A DNA stretch of 64,000 bases from Pontibacter liquoris (GCF_022758235.1 NZ_JALEBG010000003.1:124001-188000); one strand, 5' to 3'. Counted from the first letter of the stretch, positions 1 through 8,944 are shown. A program made the numbers and translations. The notes: generated by a model not told the origin, from the letters alone.

Positions 1-1
1 T

Positions 2-1747
2 TCCGACTCGGCAGAGACCACTGACCTGGACCCTACCAAGCAGCGCGTGGCTTATACCAAAGGCAACAACCTGTACGTGTCTGCTCCGGGCGCACCCGAT
101 GTAGCGGTTAGCCATGAGGCCAACGCGGGTATTGTGTATGGTCAGGCGGCGCACCGCTCGGAGTTCGGCATCACCAAGGGCACCTTCTGGGCTCCTAGCG
201 GCCGCCAACTTGCCTTCTACCGCATGGACCAGACCATGGTAACCGATTACCCTCTTGTGGACATCAACCCGCGCCCAGCCCAGGTACGGAACATAAAGTA
301 TCCTATGGCAGGCGATAAAAGCCACCAGGCAACCGTCGGCATCTATAATTTGGCCACCAAAAACACGCTGTACCTGAAAACCGGCGAGCCGGCCGAGCAG
401 TACCTGACCAACATAACCTGGAGCCCCGACGAAAAGTACGTCTACATTGCCGTGCTGAACCGCAATCAGAACTACCTGAAGCTAAACCAGTATGACGCTG
501 CCACCGGTGCTTTCGTGAAAACGCTTTTCGAGGAGAAAAACGACAAGTATGTGGAGCCCGAGCACGGCTTATACTTTGTGCCCGGCAAAAACGATCAGTT
601 TGTGTGGGTGAGCGAGCGCAGCGGCTACGATCATTTATACCTCTACAACACCGCCGGCAAACTGCTGCGCCAGCTCACCAGTGGCAACTGGATGGTAACC
701 AACCTGCTGGGCTTTGACAAAAAAGGGCGCGAGCTATACTATACTTCTACCAAACAAAGCCCGCTGGAGCGCCATCTCTACAAGGTAAGCCTGCACAACG
801 GCAAATCAGAGAAGCTCTCTAATGCCAGCGGCATGCATATGGCCACACTCAGCCCCGATGGCAAATACCTGTTGGACGAGTATAGCAGCACCGAAGTGCC
901 CCGCAACATTGTGGTGCTCGGCAACGACGGAAAAGTACAGCAAACCCTGCTGAAGGCAAAAAATCCGCTCACAGCTTATACCCTGGGCACCACCACGGTT
1001 TTCCCACTCAAAGCCGACGACGGCACGGTGCTCTACAGCCGCATGATCACACCGCCTAACATGGACAAGAGCAAGAAATACCCGGTGGTGGTATACCTCT
1101 ACGGCGGCCCGCATGTGCAGCTGGTTACCAATAGCTGGCTGGCGGGTTCTAACCTGTGGATGCAGCTGATGGCCCAGAAAGGGTACATTGTCTTTACCAT
1201 TGACTCGCGGGGTTCCGGCGACCGCGGCCTGGCTTTTGAGCAAGCCACTTTCCGCCAGCTGGGCACCGTGGAGATGGCCGACCAGTTAAAAGGAGTGGAA
1301 TATCTCAAATCGCTGCCTTATGTAGATGCGGACCGGTTGGGTATACACGGCTGGAGCTTTGGCGGCTTTATGACCACTTCGCTGATGACGCGCACGCCCG
1401 GCGTGTTTAAAGTAGGCGTGGCCGGCGGGCCGGTGATAGACTGGAGACTCTATGAGATCATGTATACCGAGCGCTATATGGACACGCCCCAGCAAAACCC
1501 CGAAGGCTACGATAAAGCCAACCTGCTCAACTATGTGAAAGACCTGAAAGGCAAGCTGCTGCTGATACACGGCACGGTAGACGATGTGGTAGTATGGCAG
1601 CATAGTTTATCGTACCTCAAAAAGGCCGTAGACGAGGGCATCCAGCTCGACTACTTTGTATACCCAGGCCATCCGCATAATGTGCGGGGCAAAGACCGCG
1701 TGCACCTGATGCAGAAGGTGACCAATTATTTTGACGATAACCTTTAA
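2..1747 (+). CDS. S9 family peptidase (DPP IV / prolyl tripeptidyl peptidase type), 5' truncated
   Basis: The frame is open from the first bases of the window, so the true start and signal peptide lie outside; about 580 residues remain of a family usually 700-800 long. The first 300 or so residues show the repeated SPD-x-K and YLY-type strands of a DPP4 beta-propeller. The C-terminal alpha/beta-hydrolase domain has the nucleophile motif GWSFGG (Ser codon at 1355), the acid in HGTVDD (Asp codon at 1580) and the His in HPHNV (codon at 1676). Family members cut Xaa-Pro di- or tripeptides from peptide N-termini, normally in the periplasm. The C-terminal motif order around HNV closely resembles prolyl tripeptidyl peptidase of this phylum; the exact specificity is inference. 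Stop TAA at 1745. Confidence 0.93.
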   Translation, partial: SDSAETTDLDPTKQRVAYTKGNNLYVSAPGAPDVAVSHEANAGIVYGQAAHRSEFGITKGTFWAPSGRQLAFYRMDQTMVTDYPLVDINPRPAQVRNIKYPMAGDKSHQATVGIYNLATKNTLYLKTGEPAEQYLTNITWSPDEKYVYIAVLNRNQNYLKLNQYDAATGAFVKTLFEEKNDKYVEPEHGLYFVPGKNDQFVWVSERSGYDHLYLYNTAGKLLRQLTSGNWMVTNLLGFDKKGRELYYTSTKQSPLERHLYKVSLHNGKSEKLSNASGMHMATLSPDGKYLLDEYSSTEVPRNIVVLGNDGKVQQTLLKAKNPLTAYTLGTTTVFPLKADDGTVLYSRMITPPNMDKSKKYPVVVYLYGGPHVQLVTNSWLAGSNLWMQLMAQKGYIVFTIDSRGSGDRGLAFEQATFRQLGTVEMADQLKGVEYLKSLPYVDADRLGIHGWSFGGFMTTSLMTRTPGVFKVGVAGGPVIDWRLYEIMYTERYMDTPQQNPEGYDKANLLNYVKDLKGKLLLIHGTVDDVVVWQHSLSYLKKAVDEGIQLDYFVYPGHPHNVRGKDRVHLMQKVTNYFDDNL

Positions 1748-1760
1748 AATTTTTACTTTC

Positions 1761-1794
1761 GTATATGGCGGCTACACAAGTGGTCGCCATATAC
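1761..1794 (+). terminator. Hairpin after S9 peptidase gene
   Basis: Perfect 10-bp stem GTATATGGCG / CGCCATATAC with a 14-nt loop, 14 bp past the peptidase stop and followed by an AT-rich stretch. It is probably the terminator. It covers the ATG at 1765, which argues against using that codon as the start of the next gene. Confidence 0.55.
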
Positions 1795-1839
1795 ATTTAT
1801 AGTCTTTTACACCCGGATAAAACCGCCCGTATACCTTAT

Positions 1840-2382
1840 ATGCCAACTGTCTCACCCTCCTTCCGCAAAGCCGTAAAGCAGCTGAGCGACAAAGAAAAAG
1901 AAGCCATTATTCTGAAGGCGGTACGGCGCGATGCGGAGCTTTACGATCTGCTGCGCTATGAGCTGGAAGAACTTACGCTGGAGGAGCTGTTTGAGCAAAG
2001 TAAAGACACCATTCACGAGCTGCTGCTCACGGCCAGTGGCCGCAGCCTGGCCAAGGCGCTGGCCAAAGCCCTGCGCAAAGCCGTAAAGGAAATTGCCCGG
2101 TTTAAACGCATCACCAAAGATCCCAAAGCCGAAGCAGACCTCCACCTCTATACCCTGCACCTGATCTTCGACAACTTTACCGGCCAGTTCGACAGCTATT
2201 ACAAAAGCTTTTTTACCGCTACCACGCGCCTGCTGCTGCGCACCACGCAGCTTGTCCGTAAAAACCTGCACGAAGACTACCACCTGGAGTATAAACCGGA
2301 GCTGGATACGATGCTCGAGCACATACACAGCCGTAACAAACCCGTGCCTGCCGGCTTGCCCCGCTCCTTTGAAGTGGCATAA
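1840..2382 (+). CDS. Hypothetical helical protein (180 aa)
   Basis: I do not recognise the family. From ATG 1840 it encodes 180 residues that are highly charged and apparently all helical, with long runs of Lys, Glu, Leu and Ala and no signal peptide or membrane segment, so it is likely cytoplasmic. The first half (KQLSDKEKEAIILKAVRRD, then LEELTLEEL) looks like amphipathic helices; the second half is richer in aromatic residues and basic at the end. A start at 1765 is possible by frame but lies in the hairpin after the preceding gene and would add an unconvincing segment. It stands alone between the S9 peptidase and a convergent lipoprotein gene. Reading frame and composition support a real gene; function unknown. 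Confidence 0.75.
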   Translation: MPTVSPSFRKAVKQLSDKEKEAIILKAVRRDAELYDLLRYELEELTLEELFEQSKDTIHELLLTASGRSLAKALAKALRKAVKEIARFKRITKDPKAEADLHLYTLHLIFDNFTGQFDSYYKSFFTATTRLLLRTTQLVRKNLHEDYHLEYKPELDTMLEHIHSRNKPVPAGLPRSFEVA

Positions 2383-2465
2383 GAAGTATAATGATAGTAT
2401 GATTGGCTTGCCTGCCCTGTGGCTTGCCGAAAATGCAACAGCAATCCTGCTTTACGCGACAGCCC

Positions 2466-2490
2466 CTTCCAAAACTCCTACTCACAAGTA
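2466..2490. repeat. Short sequence shared with 9942-9971 (REP-like fragment)
   Basis: The 12-mer ACTCACAAGTAG recurs at about 9945, in both cases near CTCCTACT or its complement and close to a GCGAC word. It may be a decayed copy of the dispersed element seen at 9861-9975. Confidence 0.3.
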
Positions 2491-2510
2491 GAAGCCCGAG
2501 CCCGAAAATT

Positions 2511-3278
2511 TTAGTTGAGCGGCTTTACGCTTATGTTTTCCAGGTTTGTTTCAGTTACTTTCACCAGCTTGCCGGCTTCGTAGGCGCGGGCATAATTCTC
2601 CAGCGGAAGCGGTTCTTTGGCAACATACACCTGATAATCCTGAAAGCGGATGCCCTCCATTTGGCGGGCGTTTACCGCTACCCCAAAGTATGGCTGGCCG
2701 GCCTCCCCTTCTGCAACAGCGCGGCTGGCTACATAATCCAGGGTATGGCGCTGCTGATGCAGCCAGAACAGGTACTCCTGGGCCGGATGCAGGCCAGCGG
2801 CCTGCGTTGTTACCAGCACCTTGTAGTAGGGCTCCCCGTGCAGGGTGGCCTCGCCCAAGTATGCTTTTTCTGTTTCCGGGTTCTGGGGCAGGTAGGGCAG
2901 CATAGCCATTTGAATGGTGGCTAAAACAGCGCTGCCGGCAGCCTGTGTTTCCTGCTGCGGCAAAAGTACTTCTTCCTCGTTTCGTTTGCGGGTAAAGCCG
3001 CTGTTGCGCAGCACCTCGTACACGCGCTGGCCGGTTGTGTCGGTATAGGTGCGGCTATACACAAAAGCGCCGCTGTCGTTTAGGGCCCGGTATTGCTTGT
3101 TATCCAGCGAAAAAGAGAGGATGCGTTGGTTATACTTCTGGCCTCCCTGTGCCTGCACGGCCTGGCTGATGAGTTGCCGGGCATCCGGTTGATCGGCTCC
3201 GCCGCAACTGCTCAAAATCAGCAGCAGCACAGTGCCAAGTATAGCCGGCAGCCTGAAAAATGTCGCGGAGTTTTTCAT
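2511..3278 (-). CDS. Outer-membrane-type lipoprotein (possibly DUF6503-like)
   Basis: The product of about 255 residues starts MKNSATFF, followed by a hydrophobic stretch and the lipobox LSSC near residue 24, so it is exported and lipid-anchored. The mature part begins with ARQLISQAVQAQGG, the 'A-x-x-x-x-GG' opening common in Bacteroidota DUF6503-type proteins that precede a beta-rich lipoprotein-sorting-like fold, and contains many alternating beta strands. I chose the ATG at 3278 because the lipoprotein signal begins there; a longer frame upstream has no signal character. A TACCTTTG promoter box lies about 55 bp upstream. It converges with the hypothetical gene at 1840. The DUF assignment is by recollection of the opening motif only; the export signal is solid. 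Confidence 0.8.
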   Translation of the reverse strand: MKNSATFFRLPAILGTVLLLILSSCGGADQPDARQLISQAVQAQGGQKYNQRILSFSLDNKQYRALNDSGAFVYSRTYTDTTGQRVYEVLRNSGFTRKRNEEEVLLPQQETQAAGSAVLATIQMAMLPYLPQNPETEKAYLGEATLHGEPYYKVLVTTQAAGLHPAQEYLFWLHQQRHTLDYVASRAVAEGEAGQPYFGVAVNARQMEGIRFQDYQVYVAKEPLPLENYARAYEAGKLVKVTETNLENISVKPLN

Positions 3279-3333
3279 CTTCAGAAGTATCACCTTAATC
3301 AAATAAGTATAGGGCCAATAAGTATAGCGCAGG

Positions 3334-3341
3334 CAAAGGTA
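3334..3341 (-). promoter_or_regulatory. Bacteroidota -7 promoter box (TACCTTTG) for the lipoprotein gene
   Basis: On the minus strand the box reads TACCTTTG and matches TAnnTTTG. A TTTG word lies 22 bp further upstream (3364-3367). The predicted transcript would start about 50 nt before the ATG at 3278. Two AAGTATA motifs sit between box and gene. Confidence 0.5.
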
Positions 3342-3373
3342 GGGCATTCAAGGCGAAAAGCCACAAACGAAAA

Positions 3374-3403
3374 CCGCTCCGGCCTATTGCTAAGCCGGAG
3401 CGG
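3374..3403 (-). terminator. Rho-independent terminator of the YceI gene
   Basis: A 10-bp stem CCGCTCCGGC / GCCGGAGCGG with a 10-nt loop, followed on the minus strand by TTTTCG, 27 bp past the YceI stop. Confidence 0.75.
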
Positions 3404-3429
3404 AAAATCAAAACTATAAGAAAGGATGA

Positions 3430-4089
3430 TTACTGCTTGGCAGTAAGGTTGATCGATACCACGAAATCATCGTAGATCGCCTTATCGCCCAGGCTACCAA
3501 AGAAGCTTTCGGAACCGTAACGCACGTCATACTTGGCGCGGTTTACGGTTATATCGGCTTTCGCGTTGGCAACGCCTTTGTTCACTGTAACAGTGGCCGG
3601 GAAGCTAACAGGGTTAGTCGTTCCTTTGATGGTCAGATCGCCTGTAACTGTATAGTTAGGCTTTCCGGCAGCGGCGTTGGCAATCGGCTTCACGTTTGTT
3701 ACTTTAAAAGTAGCTGTCGGGAATTTCTCCACGCCAAAGAAGTCATCTGACTTCAGGTGGCCCTCCAGTTTGCCTTTGTACTCTGCATCCTGGATGTCGG
3801 TGTTGGAGATAGAGGTCATATCTATCACAAACTCACCGCCTGCCAGTTTGTTGTTGGCAATGTTAAGCGCGCCGCTTTTCAGCTTAAAGTTACCGAAGTG
3901 CTCGCCGGTTACTTTTTTGCCATGCCATTTTAGTTCGCTTTTATCAGCTACTACGCTGTAGGCTTTTCCTTTAGCAGGAGCAGCTACTTCAGTGGTTGCC
4001 GAAGCAGGCGTTGAAACTTTTGATGTGCCGGCATTTGCTGTAAAGAACAGCGTGGCAGCTAAAGAGGCTAAAATTGTAATTTTCTTCAT
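3430..4089 (-). CDS. YceI family periplasmic lipid-binding protein
   Basis: The 219-residue product has an N-terminal signal peptide (MKKITILASLAATLFFTANA) and a low-complexity Ala/Thr/Pro linker to about residue 42. It then has the YceI lipocalin-like domain, beginning VVADKSELKWHGKK and including GEFVIDMTSIS, HLKSDDFFGVEKFPTATFK and the closing DFVVSINLTAKQ. YceI proteins bind isoprenoid-like lipids in a closed beta-barrel and are linked to stress or respiratory quinone metabolism; the ligand here is unknown. It lies 46 bp downstream of a MarR-type regulator gene on the same strand and ahead of a clear terminator, so the two probably form an operon under the regulator's control. Confidence 0.92.
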   Translation of the reverse strand: MKKITILASLAATLFFTANAGTSKVSTPASATTEVAAPAKGKAYSVVADKSELKWHGKKVTGEHFGNFKLKSGALNIANNKLAGGEFVIDMTSISNTDIQDAEYKGKLEGHLKSDDFFGVEKFPTATFKVTNVKPIANAAAGKPNYTVTGDLTIKGTTNPVSFPATVTVNKGVANAKADITVNRAKYDVRYGSESFFGSLGDKAIYDDFVVSINLTAKQ

Positions 4090-4135
4090 TTTATAAGTAT
4101 ATGATTGCGTTTTTATTGTGATTCTTTATTTGTGT

Positions 4136-4585
4136 TTAATCCCGGATCTTATCTAGCAAACGGTTCAGTTCCTGGGCTTCCTGCTCAGTCAGGTTCCGGA
4201 TGCCGGTTCTTGTGCCGCCCTCCAGGCCGTTCATTTGCTCGAGCAAGGCCAGCCCTTTGTCCGTGATCAGCACATCAACCGTGCGGCGGTCTTCGGGGCA
4301 CTGCTTGCGCGTTACCAGGCCTTTGGCTTCCAGTTTGTCTACAATGCGCGAGGCGTTGGAGGTTTTATCCAGCATCCGCTCAATCAGCAGGCTAACGGTG
4401 GCGGGTTTCGGGTACTGCCCCCGCAGGATGCGCAGGATGTTAAATTGCGGCAATGTGAGCCCATAAGGCTTAAAAAGTGCCGCCTGCTCCTGCCCCAGCC
4501 AACCCGAAGTATACACAAGATTGATATAAGCTTTCTGGTACTCGCTCTGGAAAGCACTTTGCTTTATTTCCTCCTCTATCTTCAT
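4136..4585 (-). CDS. MarR family transcriptional regulator
   Basis: The product of 149 residues (from ATG 4585) is a normal MarR length. It has the winged-helix core LTLPQFNILRILRGQ, the recognition-helix region with LLIERMLDKTSNASRIVDKLEAKGLV, and the wing with CPEDRRTVDVLITDKG, the conserved D-R-R wing tip. C-terminal helices would form the dimer interface. Further upstream ATGs exist at 4591, 4597 and 4624, but the last lies inside a palindrome that looks like the operator. MarR proteins usually repress their own operon until a small phenolic or oxidant ligand binds. Its likely regulated partner is the downstream YceI gene. Confidence 0.92.
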   Translation of the reverse strand: MKIEEEIKQSAFQSEYQKAYINLVYTSGWLGQEQAALFKPYGLTLPQFNILRILRGQYPKPATVSLLIERMLDKTSNASRIVDKLEAKGLVTRKQCPEDRRTVDVLITDKGLALLEQMNGLEGGTRTGIRNLTEQEAQELNRLLDKIRD

Positions 4586-4610
4586 AGCCATGCGCATTGG
4601 TGATACAAAT

Positions 4611-4641
4611 ATATGTACATACATTTAATGTACAAACATAT
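4611..4641. promoter_or_regulatory. Probable MarR operator
   Basis: Two nested inverted repeats lie just upstream of the MarR gene: arms TGTACAT (4614-4620) and ATGTACA (4628-4634), and the 13-bp palindrome TACATTTAATGTA (4620-4632). The outer words ATATGT and ACATAT also match. AT-rich palindromes of this size directly before a marR gene are typical autoregulatory operators. Confidence 0.65.
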
Positions 4642-4764
4642 CAACACAAATTTTTTAAAAAAGTTTCACAAATAACTGAATATCATACGGCATCATACCC
4701 GCTACAGCAAAAATGTAACCGGGACCGCCTCGGATCTGACATTTATTCGCTAGGCGGCTTATAC

Positions 4765-5754
4765 TTACTTCAGATACAAGGCGCCTTCCTGTTCGTGCAC
4801 CAGGCCGAAGGGCTCCTGCTCCAGCACCATAAAGCTGTCCAGGTCCGCAAAATCAAAGCTTTGGCTCAGTTGCATGGCCGACCAGATGCCTAGCGTGGTT
4901 TCCACCATGCAGCCGATCATGGTGGAGAGGTGATGCTGGCGGGCTAACTGCAACAAGCGTACCGCATTTAAGTAGCCGCCCGCTTTCATCAGTTTTATGT
5001 TGATGCCGTGAAACTGCTCGCGCAGCAATGCAAAATCAGCCGCATCGGTCACCGACTCGTCGGCTATCACCGGAAAAGGACTCAGGGGTTTGAGGTGCGC
5101 GTACGCGGCGGCACAGGAAGCGGGCATGGGCTGCTCTATAAACAACACCCGCTCGCGGTCCAGCTGCGAGAGGAAGGCAAGCAGCTCATCGGGCTCCTGC
5201 CAGCTCTCGTTGCCATCCACCACCACCGGCCTGTCCGTCACGCGCAGCACCTCCTGCACCAGGTCGGTAGCCAGCTCGTGATTTACCTTCACCTTCAGGC
5301 TGCTGAAGCGGTTAAGCTGATACTTGGTGATAAAGGCCTGCACCTGGCCGGGTTCCATAATGGGCACCGTGTAGCAGGTGGGTTGCGGCCGGGGCGGCGC
5401 CTGCCCCAGCATCTGGTGCACGGCAAGGCCTTTGTGCTGGCAGTAATAATGCAGGTAAGCCGATTCCACAGCAAAGCGCAGCGCATTAGCCGGAGCGTAT
5501 TCCTGCAGCAGCTGCAGCAGGTCTTCCATACTTTTAACATTGGGTAGCCCCGCGGCCAGCAGCACCTGGTACTGCTGCAGCAACAGCTCCGGGGTTTCGC
5601 CATAGCGCACGTTGGGCGCCGCCTCGCCAAAACCGTTGAAGGTGCCATCAGTTACCTGCACCAGGAAATTCACTTTTTCATCGGAGGCATTGCGGGCAAT
5701 CTTCCAGGTATATTTCAGCTTGAGATGCAGGGCTTCTATCCGCCAGTTCAACAT
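4765..5754 (-). CDS. Dipeptide epimerase, enolase superfamily (Ala-D/L-Glu epimerase-like)
   Basis: The 329-residue product has the muconate-lactonizing N-terminal cap (GFGEAAPNVRYGETPE) and the (beta/alpha)8 barrel of the enolase superfamily. The expected catalytic set is visible: the KxK motif in SLKVKVN, metal ligands in VVVDGNESW (Asp), FIEQPMP (Glu) and VIADESV (Asp), and the second general base in NIKLMKAGG (Lys). This arrangement belongs to the dipeptide epimerase group, which interconverts L-Ala-D/L-Glu during recycling of murein peptides; other dipeptide specificities occur in this phylum. The gene is monocistronic, separated from the marR operator by about 120 bp. Length and motifs are intact. 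Confidence 0.88.
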   Translation of the reverse strand: MLNWRIEALHLKLKYTWKIARNASDEKVNFLVQVTDGTFNGFGEAAPNVRYGETPELLLQQYQVLLAAGLPNVKSMEDLLQLLQEYAPANALRFAVESAYLHYYCQHKGLAVHQMLGQAPPRPQPTCYTVPIMEPGQVQAFITKYQLNRFSSLKVKVNHELATDLVQEVLRVTDRPVVVDGNESWQEPDELLAFLSQLDRERVLFIEQPMPASCAAAYAHLKPLSPFPVIADESVTDAADFALLREQFHGINIKLMKAGGYLNAVRLLQLARQHHLSTMIGCMVETTLGIWSAMQLSQSFDFADLDSFMVLEQEPFGLVHEQEGALYLK

Positions 5755-6019
5755 AAGTCAGTTTTTTGGTTTTAAAGTTTCAGGTAGTGTCAAGTTGCAT
5801 TATTCTGTTTAAACTACCTAATGCTTTTGCTTTCTGCCCGCTGCCGCAGCACCTGCCTGTTGCCGAATTCATTGTGCGTTCCCCTTTGCCCATGTGCCCA
5901 AAAATCTTATATTTGCTACGTTTTTATACCCATACCACCGGGCCGAAGGCACTACGAAGACCTTGCCTTGCCCAGAAATCACTTGTTTCCGCGCGCTGCG
6001 TTCCTGTTTACCTACTTGT

Positions 6020-7450
6020 ATGAAGAAGTCTTTTTTACCGCTTATCACACTGCTTAGCATCAGCATTGCCCTTATTCTAAGTGTGCTGGACCATTATGCT
6101 TTTCTTTCCATCTCGGATGATGCCTTGCGTATCGTACGCTGGGTCTGCATTGGCTTTTTGCTGGTTTATGGTGTGCAGAAGCGTTCGCTTACTACCTGGA
6201 TTCTGGTAAGTATGGTACTGGGGGCCGAGATCGGCTACGACTTTCCGAAAGTTGCCCAGGATCTGAGCGTGCTCAGCAAGGTTTTCCTCAAGCTGATCAA
6301 AACCATCATTGCACCGCTTATTTTTGCTACCCTGGTCGTGGGCATTGCGGGCCACTCTAACCTGAAACAGGTGGGCAGCATGGGCTGGAAAGCCATTTTA
6401 TACTTTGAGGTCGTAACCACGTTAGCTCTTTTTATCGGACTGGCTGCTATCAACATCAGCAAGGCCGGCGAGGGCATCGACATGAAACTGGCCGCCAGCC
6501 ACGAAGAGATCGTAGCGCCTCCCAAGCAAACGGCAGCCGACATCATCCTGCACGTGTTTCCGGAGAACGTCGCCAAATCGGTAGCGGAAGGCCAGGTATT
6601 GCAGATCGTTGTCTTCAGTGTGCTGTTTGCCATCGGCCTGGCCATGGTGAGCGAAGAAAAGCGCAAGCCAATGCTGGCTTTCTGCGAGAGCCTCTCCGAA
6701 ACCATGTTCAAGTTCACGAACATCATCATGTACTTTGCCCCGGTGGGTGTGGGCGCAGCCATTGCGTACACAGTAGGCCACATGGGCTTTGGCATCCTGC
6801 TGAACCTGTTCCAGCTGCTGGCCACGCTCTATGTAGCCCTTCTGGCTTTTGCCGTGCTGGTGCTGCTGCCGGTAGCGCTTATTGCCCGCGTGCCGATCAA
6901 GCGCTTTTTAAAGGCGATTTCGGGCCCGGTATCGATTGCTTTCGCTACTACCAGTTCCGAAGCCGCTCTGCCCCGCGCTATGGAGGAAATGGAAAAACTA
7001 GGCGTACCACGCCGCATTGTAGCCTTCGTAATGCCTACGGGCTATAGCTTTAACCTGGATGGTACGACCTTATACTTGTCGCTGGCCTCAGTGTTTGTGG
7101 CGCAGGCGGCCGGCATTCCCATGAGTTGGGAGCAGCAACTGGTGATGGTCTTTACGCTCATGCTTACCAGCAAAGGCGTAGCCGGCGTGCCGCGTGCCTC
7201 GCTGGTCATTCTGCTCGGAACGGTGGCTTCATTTAACCTGCCTGTATGGCCGGTGTTTGCCATTCTGGGCATTGATGAACTGATGGATATGGCCCGCACC
7301 TCTGTTAACGTGACCGGTAACTGCCTGGCTACGGCTGTGGTAGCCCGCTGGGAAGGCGATTTCCATCCGGAAGCCGAAGTTGGCCTGGTAGAAACCACCA
7401 ACCCGGAAATTGCGCTGGCACCGGAAGACGAAACGGCCCGGGTTATCTAA
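6020..7450 (+). CDS. Dicarboxylate/amino acid:cation symporter (DAACS family)
   Basis: From ATG 6020 the product has 476 residues, normal for GltP/DctA-type carriers. It has about eight membrane segments plus two re-entrant loops: the serine-rich loop is FATTSSEAALPRAMEEME and the TM7 motif is SFNLDGTTLY, both hallmarks of Na+ or H+-coupled glutamate/aspartate/C4-dicarboxylate carriers; the second loop contains GVAGVPRAS and the TM8 region NVTGNCLA. The upstream in-frame ATG at 5894 would add 42 residues with no membrane-protein character, so I rejected it. The C-terminus ends in an acidic tail. It acts in the inner membrane; the preferred substrate cannot be read from sequence. Confidence 0.9.
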   Translation: MKKSFLPLITLLSISIALILSVLDHYAFLSISDDALRIVRWVCIGFLLVYGVQKRSLTTWILVSMVLGAEIGYDFPKVAQDLSVLSKVFLKLIKTIIAPLIFATLVVGIAGHSNLKQVGSMGWKAILYFEVVTTLALFIGLAAINISKAGEGIDMKLAASHEEIVAPPKQTAADIILHVFPENVAKSVAEGQVLQIVVFSVLFAIGLAMVSEEKRKPMLAFCESLSETMFKFTNIIMYFAPVGVGAAIAYTVGHMGFGILLNLFQLLATLYVALLAFAVLVLLPVALIARVPIKRFLKAISGPVSIAFATTSSEAALPRAMEEMEKLGVPRRIVAFVMPTGYSFNLDGTTLYLSLASVFVAQAAGIPMSWEQQLVMVFTLMLTSKGVAGVPRASLVILLGTVASFNLPVWPVFAILGIDELMDMARTSVNVTGNCLATAVVARWEGDFHPEAEVGLVETTNPEIALAPEDETARVI

Positions 7451-7474
7451 AGGCACACCTTTCAACTGAAAAAT

Positions 7475-7520
7475 AAAAAGCACTACGGCCTGGCAGATAT
7501 GTCAGGCCGTAGTGCTTTTT
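7475..7520. terminator. Strong bidirectional terminator
   Basis: An 18-bp perfect stem from AAAAAGCACTACGGCCTG (7475-7492) to its complement (7503-7520) with a 10-nt loop. A/T tails on both sides serve the convergent symporter and saccharopine dehydrogenase genes. Confidence 0.88.
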
Positions 7521-7600
7521 AGGTTATGCTTTCACTGTCATATAAAAGCTACTTAACCAAGTATATTTTTAAGAGGGAAGCAGCCGTTCGCCGCAGATCA

Positions 7601-8944
7601 TCAGGCACCAGGTGCTTCCTGCTCTACAAAATCGATCCCGTATTGCTTTAGCTCTTCCAGTACCGGTTCGTAGAGTTCTGGGTAGATGGGGATCACCACG
7701 CCGCAGCGCAAGATTTTGCCCTGCAGCAGGCGTTTGGCAAGTATGGCTACGGGCAGGCCCACGGTTTTCGCCATAGCTGTGTGCACCTCATCATCGCCGG
7801 TTGCTACCAGCGTGGCGCTTACCTGGTGGGCTTCGCCGCCCTTTTGATACGCAAACAGGTGCTGCATCACGATCATATCTTTATCGCCAGGCGCCAGGGT
7901 CCATTTTTCTTTCAGGATCTTTTCGAGCACCTGTGCCGGGGTAGCTCCTGCCAGCTCCACCGGGGTATCGGTAAACAGATCGAGCCAGGCCAGTTGCTGC
8001 ATTACCTCGCCCTCCGGCGGCAGGCCTAAATATAAACCAAGGCGTGTTTCCAGCGATTGCTCGGGGCTGGTGGCGGCCGGCAAAAAGGCTTCTACAAAAC
8101 TGCGGTAGGTCATCGTTTCCGAGTTTTCCAGGGTATAGCTGTCGTCGGTAAGGCCCAGTTGTACGAAGACGTCCCAGGCCTGGCAATACCCTTGACGGCG
8201 CAACGTGCCGCGCAGCATCGTAGGGATTTCCTGCAGGCCATACGGCTCCCGGTAACTCAGCGAATCGCGGTTGGCATAGCCTTCAAAAGTACCGTAGCCC
8301 TCCACATACAATTTCTCGGTGTGCCTGAACAGCTGGTGATAAGGGATATACTTGTACACGCCGTCTTTGATATACTTAGCTGTTCCCTGCCCAGCCAGTA
8401 CCACGTTGCGGGGGTTCCAGGTAAATTTGTAGCGCCAGGGATTGGTATCGTACGCGGGGGCCACCAGGCCCCCGGTATAAGATTTAAAGGACGTAAGCGT
8501 GCCGCCCTCCTGCTTAATGCGGCTGATCACGGCCATTGCCGACATGTGATCGATGCCCGGGTCCAGGCCGCACTCCATCAGAATGGTTAGGTTCTTTTGC
8601 TGCGCCTCTTCATGTAGGGCCAGAAAGGCAGGCGTTACATAACTGGCCGTGATCAGGTGCTTTTCCTGCAGGAGGCACTCGCGCGCCACCTCAATGTGGA
8701 AAATTGCCGGCAAAAGGGATATCACCAAGTCGGCCTGCTTCACTTCTTCTGCCCGCTGGGCCGCGTTGTGCACATCAAACGGAATGGCCCGGGCAAAAGG
8801 CAGCGAGGCCACCAGCGGCTGCAGGTGATCCACCACCATATCGCCAATCGTGATTTGCCAGTTTTCAGCAACAGCATGGTCGAAGAGGTACTTTATCAGC
8901 GAAGAGGCCGAACGGCCCGCGCCCAGCAGCAGGATATGTTTCAT
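7601..8944 (-). CDS. Saccharopine dehydrogenase family protein
   Basis: The 447-residue product opens with a Rossmann glycine motif, MKHILLLGAGRSASSLIKYL, followed by the acidic end of the second strand (GDMVVDHL). The middle contains ITASYVTPAFLALHEEA and MECGLDPGIDHM, typical of LYS9-like saccharopine reductase/dehydrogenase enzymes, and a C-terminal dehydrogenase domain with RGTLRRQGYCQAWDVFVQLG. Such enzymes oxidise saccharopine to aminoadipate semialdehyde plus glutamate (or the reverse) using NAD(P). No partner of lysine degradation is adjacent, so the physiological substrate is inferred from family only. It is a single gene ending near a shared terminator. Confidence 0.88.
   Translation of the reverse strand: MKHILLLGAGRSASSLIKYLFDHAVAENWQITIGDMVVDHLQPLVASLPFARAIPFDVHNAAQRAEEVKQADLVISLLPAIFHIEVARECLLQEKHLITASYVTPAFLALHEEAQQKNLTILMECGLDPGIDHMSAMAVISRIKQEGGTLTSFKSYTGGLVAPAYDTNPWRYKFTWNPRNVVLAGQGTAKYIKDGVYKYIPYHQLFRHTEKLYVEGYGTFEGYANRDSLSYREPYGLQEIPTMLRGTLRRQGYCQAWDVFVQLGLTDDSYTLENSETMTYRSFVEAFLPAATSPEQSLETRLGLYLGLPPEGEVMQQLAWLDLFTDTPVELAGATPAQVLEKILKEKWTLAPGDKDMIVMQHLFAYQKGGEAHQVSATLVATGDDEVHTAMAKTVGLPVAILAKRLLQGKILRCGVVIPIYPELYEPVLEELKQYGIDFVEQEAPGA

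Noticed and set aside
5894..6019. Extended N-terminus of the symporter from ATG 5894
   Set aside because: The extra 42 residues are rich in Cys, Pro and Arg and do not fit before the first membrane segment; ATG 6020 does.
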